A DNA stretch of 64,000 nt, taken from the NCBI GenBank assembly GCA_038087015.1, contig JASBNA010000110.1, positions 1 to 64,000 on the forward strand, in the 5' to 3' direction. Positions 1 through 11,613 of this stretch are shown here, in pieces. Made by a program: the position numbers and the translations under genes. This stretch comes from Cerrena zonata (taxonomy: Eukaryota; Basidiomycota; Agaricomycetes; Polyporales; Cerrenaceae). Every line of letters starts with the position of its first letter. Position 1 is the stretch's first letter. A model generated the notes under the pieces. The model did not search any database, was not told the origin of the DNA, and saw nothing but the letters and a program-made list of their open reading frames with translations.

Positions 1-2350
1 GTAAACATCTAAGAGCTGCTGTTAGGAATCAGAATTGAGTTTGAAGACTCGTCCTCACAATTCGACATCGTAGATCATGCAAACCAGCCTTCGTGATGTC
101 CGATACCATCGATCATGATCTTTCCTTTAGTCGGGTCGACCTACAATATTCCGTCAATGCATAGGTGCTTAGCCGCGTGGTGCTGCCACTCACCAAACGC
201 AAAATACTCATGGTTATAGTCGATTCACCACTTCTAGTTCTTCTAAGAAAACCGATTTTCTCCCTAGATTCGATGCTAAGCAAGACTCCATGCAAAACAG
301 GAGGGATTTCTGGTGCATATTTGACTTCAACGTCCTCAACAACAATCAAAAAATCCATGTTGGGGCCCAGTGGAGGAAGGCCAACAGGCAGGAGAACGGT
401 TGCCTTCGATGACAGTGGGAGGTTCTTGCGGAAGGTCAAGATATTCGACAACACAGTCGACGGAGCTATCAGAGTAAAGAGTTTAGTTAATCTTCATGAT
501 GCCGAAGGTAACATGGAACCATATTTTGGATCAAGTTCTAAAGCTGCCCAGAGTTGATGTGCCCAATGAACGCTATTCGTAAACGCCATAGCAGATGAGG
601 TGCAGACACCAGCAAGACCTGCAGTGTCATATCCCGATTATGCGCAAAGAGTCGTTGTAAAGACCGCTAATGCACTAAGGGAGTCGAAATAGTCAACGAT
701 TGGTCATCCAGAACGAATACCATATCTAGAGTAGAGAATGTTTAGCACATGACTCTTGATTGCATGGAAAGAGTGTACCTTTGTCGTCAAATCAACTTTA
801 CGATATACGATAGAGGTTATCCAGGAATCGTTGCTCGGCAGAGAACGCCCTAACAGTAACGATACCCTCGAGAAGTTCGCCGAAGTTAGCGAAGATAGAA
901 CTACGGCTATTGGATCCCATTCTGCGGAGATCGCGACCAGTGTTCAGGTGTCCTATAGTCAAGAGACGATACACATAACCGACTATGACAGCTGGGACGA
1001 TAAAGGGAGGGAAGACCTAACTTCAAGACAATCAGTCACCAACGATGTACAAAGCCTTTTGTAGACTTACATGACAGTCAAAGCTGACGCAGAAAAGACA
1101 GCCATGGACGAGTTTACTGATTGCAGTGCCCGCTAATGAGATATCAGCTGTCTCATCGTCTTTGCTAAATCGGTTGAGCATGCGACTTTGATCGAAGGAA
1201 ACTAGAACGAGTCGAGTGTTTGAGAGGTCTAATAATTGGATGACCTTGTGGTGCCAACGCATGGTTTCTCGAACCACGGTAACCAAAAGTCGTTTGAATA
1301 GTACAAGAGAAGCTACAAGAGCTCCAGTGTACTGAGTTTCAGCAGCAATGGTGTTTGCTAGGGCAACACCCAAAGTAATGGCCGCTTCGCATTAACATCA
1401 TCGGCCGGTTTCGCCTCAGCTTCCGCAACAGCTTGTTCCTCTTTAGCAGCCTCGGCTGTCTCGTCATGGGCGATATCGTAGAGGACAGCTTGCGCATGGA
1501 GCTCTCCAACAGGTCCTTGGGTGTCAATACGACCATCGAGCATTCGGATAATGTAATACGTTCCGGGAAGCACGAGCTCGACGTGGTGGGTGACGAGAAC
1601 CTAACACAGAGTTAAATCACGCAATAACAGATGGTAACTTTGGCAGATGTGGATCACATACGACTGTATGATCTCTCAACAATAGTTCTCTCAGCGGTCG
1701 TTCCTACAAGAAGTGACTCTCCTGTAGATAGAAGGTTGATTCAGCGTCTGCACTGACATTCGACAGGTTAAAACCTAGGACGTACAACAGCACTTAGAGG
1801 ATCATCGAGTAGCAGATATTTCGTTGGCCGATGATAATTAAGAGCGTGAGTTTAGCAACGGGATCCAAACGAGTAACCACTCACAGCATAAACGGCACGG
1901 GCTAGAGTAAAAGACTGGCAATAATGATTTCGAAGGGGGCTAGCGACTTTTCAGAACATGAATAAATGTAATGACTGAAAGATACATACCGCCATAAATG
2001 AAGCACGCGCCAGACACCACCATGCACGCCTAAGGATTTACGAGTAAGAGAACACTTCATCCTTCTCTCCACCACTCGACCGATGACTCCAAGATCCCAG
2101 ACAACGGAGGTCGATTAACCGGAGGACTCGAATCGATCAAAGGCCCCAGTAGATCTCATGGGAAGAGTGGTGTCAACACGAGAAATCGAGTAGAGGTTGG
2201 GGAATAGGCAATAGGTCGTTTGAAAAGAGGGACATTTCTCGAAGCTAGTGAGTCGGATGTACGCGCCGGTGTGAGGGGGGTTGGTTGAGAAGATGGACCT
2301 GCGACCTGGAGGATTGACCCCGAGCGGTTGAGCATCGTACTTGACGTTAC
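1..2350 (-). pseudogene. ABCC (MRP/Ycf1-type) ABC transporter, decayed and cut by the window edge
   Basis: Reading the minus strand, pieces of an ABCC multidrug-resistance exporter appear in the right order. The first nucleotide-binding domain shows a signature remnant (TLARAVYA) and Walker B (YLLLDDPLSAV) around 1780-1930, then the H-loop (VLVTHHVELVLPG) near 1560-1600. The second membrane domain follows (VGYVYRLLTIGHLNTGRD, then LLEGIVTVRAFSAEQRF) around 830-1370. The second nucleotide-binding domain lies at 113-400. Such proteins pump conjugates across vacuolar or plasma membranes using ATP. The second Walker A reads RRTRSGEST where GRTGSGKST is expected, so the P-loop lysine is lost. A one-base shift near 90-110 moves the following AGLHDLRCRI segment out of frame. 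Small introns are still visible. It is almost certainly a pseudogene; the C-terminal end lies outside the window. The N-terminal membrane region upstream of about 2000 is not recognisable. Confidence 0.75.
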
Positions 2351-2639
2351 CACACCTTTGAGGTCTGATCGATCATATTATTCTCTCTATACTCTGCACA
2401 ATGATAGTACCCATTAAGGCAGTCATCGTCAGTGAGATGGGTTTCGCGTTGGCTTCCGACGTATGTCTTTTCTCTCTCTTTATTCGTCTGTACCCATTCT
2501 CCGTAGGAAACTCTTGTCAATCCAACAGCAGAGGGACTCGATGTCCTGAACACATTGCGGGTCGACGAGATCGAGCCATCCAATAACCCCTCCGAGTCGG
2601 TCACAGCTCCCAGTGCGTCGCTTTCTCTGTCCTCTTGCA

Positions 2640-3170
2640 TGTTAATCCTTTGCTGATCCGCTCATCAGACCGCGAACCGATTCGCCAGCACATTCTGCGC
2701 CGTACTCGCGCTTTAAAACAGTTCGCCCGGCGCAAACTTGAATCGACAAAAAATGGTCTTGTTAGGGTGGCTAAGAAGGTGGTCGGAAGGGCCTAGGTTT
2801 TGTTGTCCTACTTCTCCATTCCCCACTCTTGCTGTTCATCGGTTCTTCCTGTCTTGTTTTCTTATTCTGTTGAACTGTGTCTCGTCTGTCTTTGCTCGTT
2901 CTGGTTTTCGTTTTTGTTTTTGTTTTTGTTTTCGTTTTTGTTTTCGTTTTCGTTTTCGTTTTCGTCTTATTGCTCGTCTCGATCTGTTATACACTCGGCG
3001 TGCTCATCGATATTAGAGAATGCGTTCAAAAATATATTCACACAATATTTACACCCACGATGGAGATGGCGACGTCAGCATGACAGAGAGCAGGGGTAAA
3101 GAAGAGAGTCACAAGCTCAAAACTGTCACTGGCAACCTCTACATAGATGAGGCCTTGCAAAGCTATGAGC
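2640..3170. other. Intergenic stretch with a simple repeat
   Basis: Separates the ABCC relic from the coiled-coil relic. Apart from the hexanucleotide array at 2904-2965 no coding, RNA or inverted-repeat structure was seen. Confidence 0.5.
2904..2965. repeat. Hexanucleotide microsatellite (GTTTTY)n
   Basis: About ten units of GTTTTT/GTTTTC in a row. Overlapping open frames here translate to Phe/Val/Cys/Arg runs and are artefacts of the repeat. Confidence 0.9.
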
Positions 3171-4930
3171 TCAGAAGATAGAGATTTGGTCGGACTCGAG
3201 GGGTCGATAGCGAACACATCTATACACAGGGTTGAGAAATAGAAGGGTTAGATAGTTATTAAACGACTCGCCTTCGTTAACGGGAGGTAAATCTTTCCTC
3301 GCAAGTGCTTCAGCCTGAAGGTATTCATGCTCAACTGTTGCTTCCTCCTCTGCCTTTAGCCTATCATGTTCAGTTTCAGCTTCGGCCTCGGCCTCTAACC
3401 TCTCGCGTTCACCCTTTGCTACTGCTTTCTCGTTCGGCCTTCGCTTCAATTTAGAAAATGTTCCTCTTGCGCACGTTGTTCAGCTGCGATTCGATTCTTT
3501 TCGGCAGCTTCGCGGGTCAGATATTCCTGCTCCATCTTGAGACGAGCTTCTTCATCACGCCAAGCGGTCTCCGAGTCAGAAGCTGATTGAAGTTTTGAAG
3601 GAAACGTCAAATCACTTCTTTCTTGTCGTGACGCCGCGCCATTGCCTGATCCAAAGCTCGCTGCCTAGAAGATGTGACAGAGGATAGTACGCCCAAGCCG
3701 ACTCCTCGTTCAAACGTCGCAGTTGCGTACGAACAGCACTCAGAGAGTGAGCGTGGCCCTCGGACTCGCGTTCAAGAAGCTGATTCAGCTTAGTGGAGAA
3801 ACTGGCAAAGTCGTCGAAGGTTGGAGCACTAAGGTTGAAGATGCCGTGTAATGAAGATAAAATATCGTCCGAAGATCTTGTACTTTTTCATGGAGATTGG
3901 ACATGACAGAGGCCTGTTTTCGAATCGAGTCCAAAATCGATGAAAGGGATTGCACGTTGTGATACAATGACGTGAGTAGATTGCGCGAGTCCAGAAGATA
4001 ATCCTTCAGAGGGCCATAAAGAGAATCCAAGACATGTAGCAGAGGCTGGGAACGCTGATAGACTCGAGACTTGGAGGTGCGGTCAAAGAGTCCAGAGGCA
4101 CAGCTAGACTTGACACAGAACTCTCAGGCGTAAGGAGCACTGAGCCTTGGAAGGTCTGTGATTGTCATACTAACTCCTGGATGTTTTCGCGAAGGTCCTG
4201 GCGATTACCCTCGAGATCCACGTTTGCAATGTTAGACCGGATACGTTGAGTCTCGTTGAGTGTACCAACTCGGTCAGCCACTGTTGCGCGAATCGGCGAC
4301 AGTCTCTTTCACGTTTTGACAAGCTGGGTAGTTTGTCCCTTGAGAGTCAGCAATGAATTGTGGCTCAGCGGCCATGGTAGGATAGATCCAGAAGGGCTTG
4401 AGTAGCATCCTGAAGTAACTTCGAGCATTGCAGGCCGGCTTTCTCCACCTCCTTGGTGAGGATTGAAGACAAAGCTAAGTTGATGTCGTGGAGATTCGAG
4501 GCTCTGTCCAGAAGGGAGGGAGGAGAGCCATCCCCAGCTTCCGCCTCAGAGCCCTCCTCGAGAGACGTTATAAGTGAAGCGAGTTGTGTTTGAAGCCCGG
4601 ACGAAGTTTTGCAGACAACTTCAACCCAGCGGACGTCTTTGGAGTTAGCATGATACCCTTTCGAGGCCAGTAACTACTTCTCAGGCGTATCGCGCAAGTT
4701 GTTCAAATTGGCCTAGAACGCTACTCGGCGAAAGAAAATCAAGATTCTGAATGGGTTCAGTGGACAGGATATACTATGGTGTTTCAGAGAATCGGTGGTC
4801 GGTTCTATTTAAATCAAACCAGCGCCGGTCGTCTTCGGTCTGTTCGTCAATCTCTACAGAGAGGTGTTGAAGAGTAGGGATAGAGTTGGCAAGAGAACAG
4901 TATCACCTCTGCTCTCTACCTCTAACACAC
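3171..4930 (-). pseudogene. Decayed gene for a long coiled-coil protein, family not identified
   Basis: The minus strand has several protein-like segments in consistent order but in changing frames. From the 5' side they are TLQHLSVEIDEQTEDDRRWF, then EPIQNLDFLSPSSVLGQFEQ, then a helical stretch with SSILTKEVEKAGLQCSKLLQ, then YHNVQSLSSILDSIRKQASV (3900-4000), and finally an Ala/Glu/Arg-rich coiled coil at 3290-3590 (EARLKMEQEYLTREAAEKNR, then ERERLEAEAEAETEHDRLK). Stops and frame changes separate them, for instance TGA just after the early segment and a shift near 3450. The composition suggests a cytoskeletal or spindle-type coiled-coil protein, but no domain could be named. Too many breaks remain after allowing for introns, so I call it a pseudogene. 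Confidence 0.45.
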
Positions 4931-4959
4931 GTCTCTCGGGCATTCATGAGTCTCTAGCC

Positions 4960-5660
4960 CTGGCTCGGCGCCCCCATTATCGTGCGATATTTGAATGTTT
5001 TCCAACGCTGAAATCCTAAAACACGAATTGGAAACGGGTAGGCAACAGAGAAACATGTACGCTTAGTATTTATGTTTTGTATTACCTGTCTATCAATAAC
5101 GTCATTTGCCGCCGTCGATGGAAGACGGAGCGGCGGGAAGGCGAGCGGAAAAGGTAGATGGCTGGCCGCCACTGGAGACCTGATCGCACTACGCGACACA
5201 TGTCTTTGCCGTGCACAACAGCATAGACAGGGACTGCAATCATTGGAGATCGAGCCCGGATGCCGAGAATTATAACAGACTACGATCGAGGTCTGGCTTG
5301 GGAATGATGGACGATACGGTGAGGGGATGACTGATCACCGACGGGAGACCATGTCCAACCATTTGCACTACTCGACACATAATACATGATACATGATACA
5401 TGATGCATGATACATGATGCATGATACGTCTTTGCCGTGCACAACAGCGCAGATGAGTCCTCCACACAGCGCGGATTCAGCTCTGGCATCAGTGACGCCA
5501 GAGAAACAACATTGAAATAACATTATCTGTGTTTATCCGATGTTCCCAAAAAAAAGACATATTATAAACATTGAGAAAAACATGCTAAATGGTTTTCAAA
5601 TGCTTCTCCCAATTTTGTCTCGATTTTTTGTGAAATATTTTCAATGTTTCCACCAATGTT
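4960..5660. other. Intergenic repeat-rich stretch
   Basis: No gene seen. Contains two copies of a 20-base direct repeat (TCTTTGCCGTGCACAACAGC at about 5203 and 5428), a 7-base tandem array between them, and AT-rich sequence at 5520-5650 with AACATT/AATGTTT words like the interior of the CACAGCGGGG MITEs. Confidence 0.45.
5382..5428. repeat. 7-base tandem repeat (ATACATG/ATGCATG)
   Basis: Six to seven units of ATACATG alternating with ATGCATG. It directly precedes the second copy of the TCTTTGCCGTGCACAACAGC direct repeat, and the first copy lies 225 bases upstream, which suggests a local duplication. Confidence 0.85.
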
Positions 5661-5960
5661 TTTCATCCATCCATATCCATATCCATATACATAAAAGAGG
5701 TCGGTCCCCTTTTTGGTAGTCAACTGAGCAATCCGATTGGCTGGGACTTTGCAATCTGATTAGTCAACTCGGCTCTTAGGACAGGAATCAGCGCGTTCGA
5801 TTTCAAGCTGTCCATTAATGTCGAGGATTTATCTCGAATTTTCCATCACTTCCTCCCGAGTTCCTACGGATTCCGTACTAGAGCATATAAATATCAAGTG
5901 GTCTTTGGAGTGCAACTCGCTGTGCACGGTCCCAAGCTCTGTCGATAATAACTTTGCTTG
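5660..5960 (-). repeat. Dispersed repeat, inverted copy of 40425-40715
   Basis: The reverse complement matches 40425-40715 through several blocks. These include the CCAAAAAGGGG...GACC segment with ATGTATATGGAT next to it, AAGAGCCGAGT, ATTCGAGATAA and CACTTGATAT(A/T)TATA. The copies are diverged but collinear over about 290 bases. No coding potential is evident. The TATA-like block (CTTGATATTTATATGCTC) is compatible with a promoter-bearing terminal repeat such as a solo LTR, but the ends could not be defined. Confidence 0.7.
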
Positions 5961-6064
5961 CCTTTTTCATGGACATGAATAAATGTTAAATATGTGCGGT
6001 AGGTGGTGCTAACTAGCTAATTCCTCCAACAATGGAAAATATCATGTCTGTCCAGACACAAGTA

Positions 6065-6283
6065 CTATCACACCACCGGAGTTTGACCAAATTGTCAAAC
6101 TCTATGCGTTCTACAGTTTCCGCAAATAATTTAAATCAGCGGTGCAAGTATATGGCGGGGATATACTACTACATAAACTGTACAGATTTATAGCAGGTTC
6201 GGTGTAAAATTGAGTGTGCCAGAGGGGAAAGGGTAGGATTTTGACACTAGAGTTTGAAGCGTCAAACTCCGGTGGTGTGATAG
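6065..6283. mobile_element. Tc1/mariner-type MITE, 219 bp, perfect terminal inverted repeats, TA target duplication
   Basis: The ends are exact inverted copies starting CTATCACACCACCGGAGTTT, and they remain related for about 35 bases inward. Both ends abut TA (6063-6064 and 6284-6285), the hallmark duplication of Tc1/mariner elements. There is no internal open frame of note, so the element is non-autonomous. The perfect TIRs suggest fairly recent insertion compared with the surrounding decayed DNA. Confidence 0.85.
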
Positions 6284-6764
6284 TACTAAGTAATAGTATA
6301 GACAAAATATTGGTAAGTACGACAATTTAATTTTCAACCTTGCACAACCTTCATTCCGCTACCGGCGGTTTCAAATAATTGTGTCGTGCTGTCAATGGTA
6401 GGTTCAATGGCACTTTCAATCTTCAATTTCCTATGGGTTCTATATATATTAGATGACTCATGATACCCTTTGAGTTGAGGGAGCGAATCGTAAGCAAATG
6501 TGACAAGTAGCTCAGAGTAATAGTGATGTAACTTAGTAGAACTATGGATTCATGTAATGAGTTAGAAGTACGCTAAATACTTTTCTCTGGAGAAAATGTT
6601 GTTATGCGCTGGCTGGGAAGATTTATAACAAGCAAACTTCAAGATGATTGAAGCCTGAGTGTAAATTGTTACTGATAATTTGGACTGGAAAGTCCCAATG
6701 TAACCACAAAGAGACATGAAACAGTGTACACAGGATGGGTATGCTCTCCGATCCTTTCAAACAG

Positions 6765-6900
6765 TAGCACTGCCAGGCTGGTCACGTGCGACGGAGCTGC
6801 CGGTGCCCACCAGCAGCGGAGGAGCACAGTTCAAAACCTCTACACAAATGGCATGTATAAGCTTGCGTAGCACTTGATAGTATCATATATACATTGTTAA
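6765..6900 (-). repeat. Dispersed repeat, inverted copy of 39975-40110
   Basis: The segment with GTAGCACTGCCAGGCTGG, GCCGGTGCCCACCAGCAGCG and GAGGAGCACAGTTCAAAACC is the reverse complement of a segment at 39975-40110, with mismatches. It ends in the AGCACTTGATAGTATCATAT block. It has no coding content. It shows that repeat pieces from the 39.9-42 kb block recur here in the opposite orientation. Confidence 0.75.
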
Positions 6901-7629
6901 ATAACATTGAAACTTTCTACTTAATTACTTGGTTTACATGACTTACTCTCGAATGTTAACTGTAGACCGTGCGAATGCACGGGTATTACCTAGTTATAAC
7001 ACAGTATATATATTTTCCATGTTTTTCAAGATAACCATCAGAAATCATTATGTCAATATTTATAATGTTTTTGTCTCAAAGTCCCAGTCGCCAATAGCTA
7101 ATCATAGCAGTTGATCGGCCGATCACCACTACCCATCCCTCGTGTTGAAACTTTTCCTTCTCTGGCGGAATCTCGCAGAAACCCGGCCTGTAGCAAAACC
7201 CAATGGGAAAGATATCACTAACAGACCAAGCCGCCCCTCAACCCCTCCCATGTCGATCCGGAATTCCGGTGCACGGTCTTCAGGGTTAATTTGCTTTCCT
7301 ATCACTCATCTCGAATATGCAATCTTGCTGACTCCGACTGTACTATTTTGTTATTCGGATTCGAGTCTAAACACAGTCGTACTTCTTTCAGGTGTGTTCG
7401 TGGCTGACCAGGCTCACCGACTTCTGCCCAACAGCATTCCCCGAATGTACCAGAATGGCACAAGGAGCGGTGACAAGGCAACACTGCAATGCTCAGTCGC
7501 CACCTACGTTAACACATATCGACGTAAGTGGCACAGAACAACATCTCTTTTCTGTTGCGTGTGAACGTACAACCCGGCCGTGAGATGCTACATTAAACAT
7601 ACCACTCATATTTACATATACACCACCAA

Positions 7630-8985
7630 CCCTGCGAAACCTGGGTCACGCATCAGGCGCTTGGATCACGGAGACATGAGCAGTCAGCTTGGGCTCAGAT
7701 CTCGGAGGTATTAATTCAACCTCAGAACCGGCTGCTTGAGCATATGAATGGAGTCTCAGACTCCGAATCTCTGAGCGGTGTAATTTATAATGATCAGACA
7801 GATGTTTTGTACAAAGATAGCCTTCACCTGAGTTACACCTCATTGGAAACTTGTCAACATAAGGTACACTGGCATCTCTGTGGGTCTCAATCTCACACTG
7901 TAATGTCATCGGAACTGTATAATATGCATGTCAGACTCATCTAGTCGGAGGTCGTCATAAAACTGGTTGTTCCGCCAAGTTATATATTTTGACACGCCGG
8001 CAGCTGACTTCACGCTTTCATCCTTTCGACCATCTTCTTTGCTCAGAAATAGAGTCAAACCTCGTCCCTTCTCGACCCACATCCTGGGAAGTCTCCTCTG
8101 GGACTGATGACTAGGTGACTATCTAAGACATGGCTATAGTCTCACTCGGCATTGGAACCTGAAAGATTGGCCATGGTCATGCCACCATTCCGATTGAAGG
8201 AAGGGCTCTTTGGCTATAGGGTAAGTGTGACTTGATTGTATCTTCAGTGCCTTTGCCTTGCATTCCCATATTCCTTATTGTGTATCTTCAGTACAATGTA
8301 TCATTCAACAGTATGGTTTATTGATATCATCGCATCGACAACTAGTGTCAACCTACCCAATGTTCACACTCGCCAGGTCTGTCTCCGCTATGTGGTTATT
8401 TTCCTGGGGCTCGTTATTCTTCCAATCTGATATTTGCTCATGTATGTTGCATGTATCTCTAGAGCTGACACTCGCTGACTTTGTCTCTAGAAACCCTCTC
8501 TTCGGGAACGCGTGTTTGATGGGTCGAGGCACGGAATCCGCCGTCAAAATAATGAACACCTTGCATGTTGGGTTCATCGTTCAGCTCGTCCATTAGGACA
8601 ACAAGGATCTCTACTTCTATACTTCATACTCCTATATCCGACGATCTTTGTATAGTATTATCATCACAATGATATACACGTTAAGCTCTAGTATCATTAT
8701 GATCAGCGCTACATCATTATGCAAGCCACCATACTCGCAGAGTAAGTACAGAGACGGACAGGGTCTAACCAATTTACATTGGAGATATATATGACAAACC
8801 TCACATAATGATCTATACAATACAGATCTCTCATAGGTTTCAACAAGGTCTGAGTGATATGAGGCGCAGATATCAGGAGCGGTACCAACTCCAAGCCTGT
8901 TGCCTTTTCTCGATACGAGTGACCTCTGGTTGACCTCACTCGAATCTCTGCGCGCCAATACACCAGTCCTGTAGATATCAACATG
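7630..8985 (+). repeat. Long dispersed repeat, copy A (about 1.3 kb), matches 39888-41945
   Basis: Collinear blocks shared with the second copy include AACCCTGCGAAACCTGGGTC, TCTCTGTGGGTCTCA, CTCGCTCGGCATTGGAAC (CTCACTCGG here), CCCAATGTTCACACTC, CGTGTTTGATGGGT and CATCTCTGCGCGC (AATCTCTGCGCGC here). Copies differ at roughly one base in five and contain small indels. Several blocks end in splice-like boundaries (TTTGTCTCTAG, GGTAAGTG), which hints that the repeat derives from an intron-bearing gene, but no conserved frame could be found. It could be a decayed transposon body or a duplicated unknown gene. Confidence 0.7.
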
Positions 8986-8999
8986 ACTGGCCTATGGAT

Positions 9000-10050
9000 T
9001 TCACATGATACTAGGGCATGTGTTTTGTCGAGTCCACATCTTAGAGCACCGCCGCAATAGTAACCGTCGTCCCATGCGATGTGTACAGCTCTTTGACGAC
9101 AACGTAATAGAGTCAGGTTTTATCGGCATACGATAGAACCCATTCGGTTAAATCCGCTTATGATGGGTAAGTCCCCCTTCTCTTATACTTTGAGCAGCAG
9201 ATGAACGTTTAGCTACCTGTAAGGTTGAGTCAGTTTATTCCAGCGGTCTAGACGAAGCATCGGGGCGTCCATGAGAGCAACACGAGATCCGCGGGTGTCC
9301 TAAAGTGGTCATTGGGCACCACAGCTCCAATCCGCTTATTCAAGTGTTGGGTAGGATTCTGCAATCGGCTGTCAACATCGATGATCATTGATTCTAATAT
9401 TATACATAACATCCCGGGCCGGGCCCCTAGCGGCGTGCTCGCTCAGTTGTCTCTTAACCGCAGATTCCTTAATTGAATATCTAGCCTCATTTCAGAAGGA
9501 CATTGAAGAAACGCAAAAAATCAATGGAGATGCGTGAGAAGGCCTATTTCGCTTTGCGAGAGGTAGTGTTTGTCTTACGAGATCAAGTCAATAACGTGGG
9601 TTCATTCTGGTGCTATAAATAATTTCCCCCTATTCAGCAATCCCAGAGCCAATGGACTGTCAGTATACCTTATCCCCCGAATCTGTACCTTATCTTGTTC
9701 ACTCAGAAAGGCTATAATCTTGGTATCGTATTGACAACTTGAAAGCAATCGCATGATAGCCACTTAAATGAGCCCGATCGGCAATTAGTTTCGCAACGGG
9801 CTGGTCGAGCGGAGTCCTGGGATTCTTGTTACTCGAATGACACTCCGGATCCCCTTTTATACTCTGCTATACGAAGCAAAGAGATCCATGTATGTCCCCG
9901 AGCTTTGTTGTCTAATTTACAACATGTTACTATGTCTACTATGGCGAGCTCCTACTATATAATTAGCTTAGCTTCCCACGTTCTTCCTTGTGTTCATATC
10001 GGGCTCCTCTTGGAGTGTATGGTAAGCTTAAATCTACTATATCGAGCAAT
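9000..10050. other. Stretch without recognisable gene
   Basis: No protein-like frame, RNA gene or inverted repeat was identified. A short block at 9600-9640 (ATAAATAATTTCCCCCTATTCA) resembles one at 11500-11530 and may be repeat debris. Confidence 0.4.
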
Positions 10051-10149
10051 TCCATATAATTGGCTCTCTCTAGTCTGCCTCCACCCACGCTGAGAACTAC
10101 AACGCTATTGCAGCCAGATGTGTCCGGTCCACAACACAGCTCTTTCCAA

Positions 10150-10500
10150 ACCGACCGGCAGTGGTTTCCCCAGATACACTACGTTCTATATTCCAGTTCA
10201 TCTCCTGCGTACTACACCGGACAAGGCTGCATCCCTTGGTGGTACTCACTGCTTTGCTATTTCTGCGAACGGTCCAATATCCAATCGCGCTTCGTCGAGA
10301 TGCAGATTGTTCATCTCCGCTCTCATGCTTGCGTCTAAGACGATGTGTGATGCCACTTACTCAAATAGGTTTTGGGAGGCCGCCACAAGAAGTGTTCTCT
10401 CCCTCCGTGAGATCAACCAGAGGGAACAGGAGATGTGTCGTGTATGGGATGGCATCTCACAGTCGACCCTGTTGAACTTTGCGACTTTGTGCTGGCGGTT
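10150..10500 (+). pseudogene. Decayed cyclin (PCL-like, basidiomycete type) fragment
   Basis: One frame gives PLVVLTALLFLRTVQYPIAL (about 10220-10285). A shifted frame then gives CRLFISALMLASKTMCDATY followed by LREINQREQEMCRVW (about 10300-10445). This order and wording match the cyclin-box region of fungal PCL-type cyclins, where a helix reading like RLFISAFMIASKVICDDTYS precedes a REINQMEREMC helix. Such proteins activate a cyclin-dependent kinase. The frame change between helices 1 and 2 and a degenerate C-terminal part mark it as a pseudogene. The N-terminus is not recognisable. Confidence 0.6.
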
Positions 10501-10909
10501 CACAATGACTTCGGTGGCCTTAATTGGCACTCTCTCACACACTCTGCTGTCCCTGCAGCATCCCCATATCTAGCAGCGTTCCTACGGTCTCATTGACCAA
10601 AGTCTGCCCTCGCAGTGTTGACCCCCTTCAAGTTACACCGGCGAACACCATCCGACATTTTTCGGCATCTGCTCAACCCATTCTGTGGTAGTTGACATGG
10701 CGATTGAGAAATACTTGCGGCATTCGAGTCCGTCTTCTTACCCACCACTATTCCTTCTACTTCTCGGTCTGTGTATGTGGACAGTCAACCAATTGTAATC
10801 ACAGATGGGCATTTTGATTAAGGATGCATCATGCTCATAGCAATCAAGACCTTGATAAGGATTGAGAAGAGGAAATAGTGCAAGAAAATCATGGAATGTC
10901 GCAACTCGA

Positions 10910-10940
10910 CGAGGAGGAGGAGGAGGAGGAGGAGGAGGAG
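10910..10940. repeat. Trinucleotide microsatellite (GGA)n
   Basis: Ten uninterrupted GGA/GAG units. The reverse strand would encode a proline run and is not considered a gene. Confidence 0.9.
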
Positions 10941-10974
10941 CTCTTGGTAGGCAGGGCAAGCTTTGATACACCGA

Positions 10975-11600
10975 GTCAATGGCTTACAAAGGCAGATTCA
11001 ATACACAAACTAAATTCATTACACCGAGCATAATCGTGACCAAGCACAGATCAGGTTCGGTCTAAAATAGCATTCTGTCTAGTATATCAGCGCAATGTGA
11101 GCAACACATGAGGGATTCAAAGGACACGAGCGGAAATGCCGACGGGAAAGATTTTCAGTGGATCCCGAAAAGGTCCATGCCAATATCCTCAAAATTGCTA
11201 AGGGCGAGAGTAGTACAGAAGTTGTTTGTTTCTGTTACCATAGGTGCACTCAAGTCCTCCGCGTCATCTACGGGCCCGCGTTACACCAGACCAGCCTAAT
11301 ACGAGGAACTGAGCAATTGGGTGAGAGAAATCGAGACTCACAGATGTCAATAACTCCCATAAGGAGAAGACTGCAGAAGTCCGGTCATCAGATAATCAAG
11401 AGTGATACCACTCCCTTGGATGAAAACGTAGGATGATATCCATGGCAGAATACATTGCAGCAATGGCCATCAGGAAAAACACGAAATGATCATTGAGTCA
11501 TAAATAGTAATTTCCCCCCTCATTGAGCCCATTTCGCACTATTCCGTGCTATTTTTCTCTATTCCATTCTATTCAGGTTGGTTTATATACTAGTGTAATA
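10975..11600. other. Stretch without recognisable gene, next to the Plavaka copy
   Basis: Only short open frames without family resemblance. The outer boundary of the downstream Plavaka element should lie here, but no terminal inverted repeat matching the region right of 17.24 kb was found. Confidence 0.4.
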
Positions 11601-11613
11601 TTTTTATAAGTCT

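Noticed and set aside
165..557. Plus-strand frames over the ABCC relic (also 756-1064)
   Set aside because: They are antisense shadows; the minus strand encodes recognisable transporter motifs over the same bases.
2738..3099. Three overlapping plus-strand frames of 68 to 99 codons
   Set aside because: They are created by the GTTTTY microsatellite (Phe, Val, Cys and Arg runs) and have no gene context.
5382..5428. CRISPR-like or satellite array
   Set aside because: Units of 7 bases without spacers; a simple tandem repeat in a eukaryotic genome.
10738..10971. Minus-strand frame with a polyproline run
   Set aside because: It depends on the (GGA)n microsatellite; no family and no splice context.
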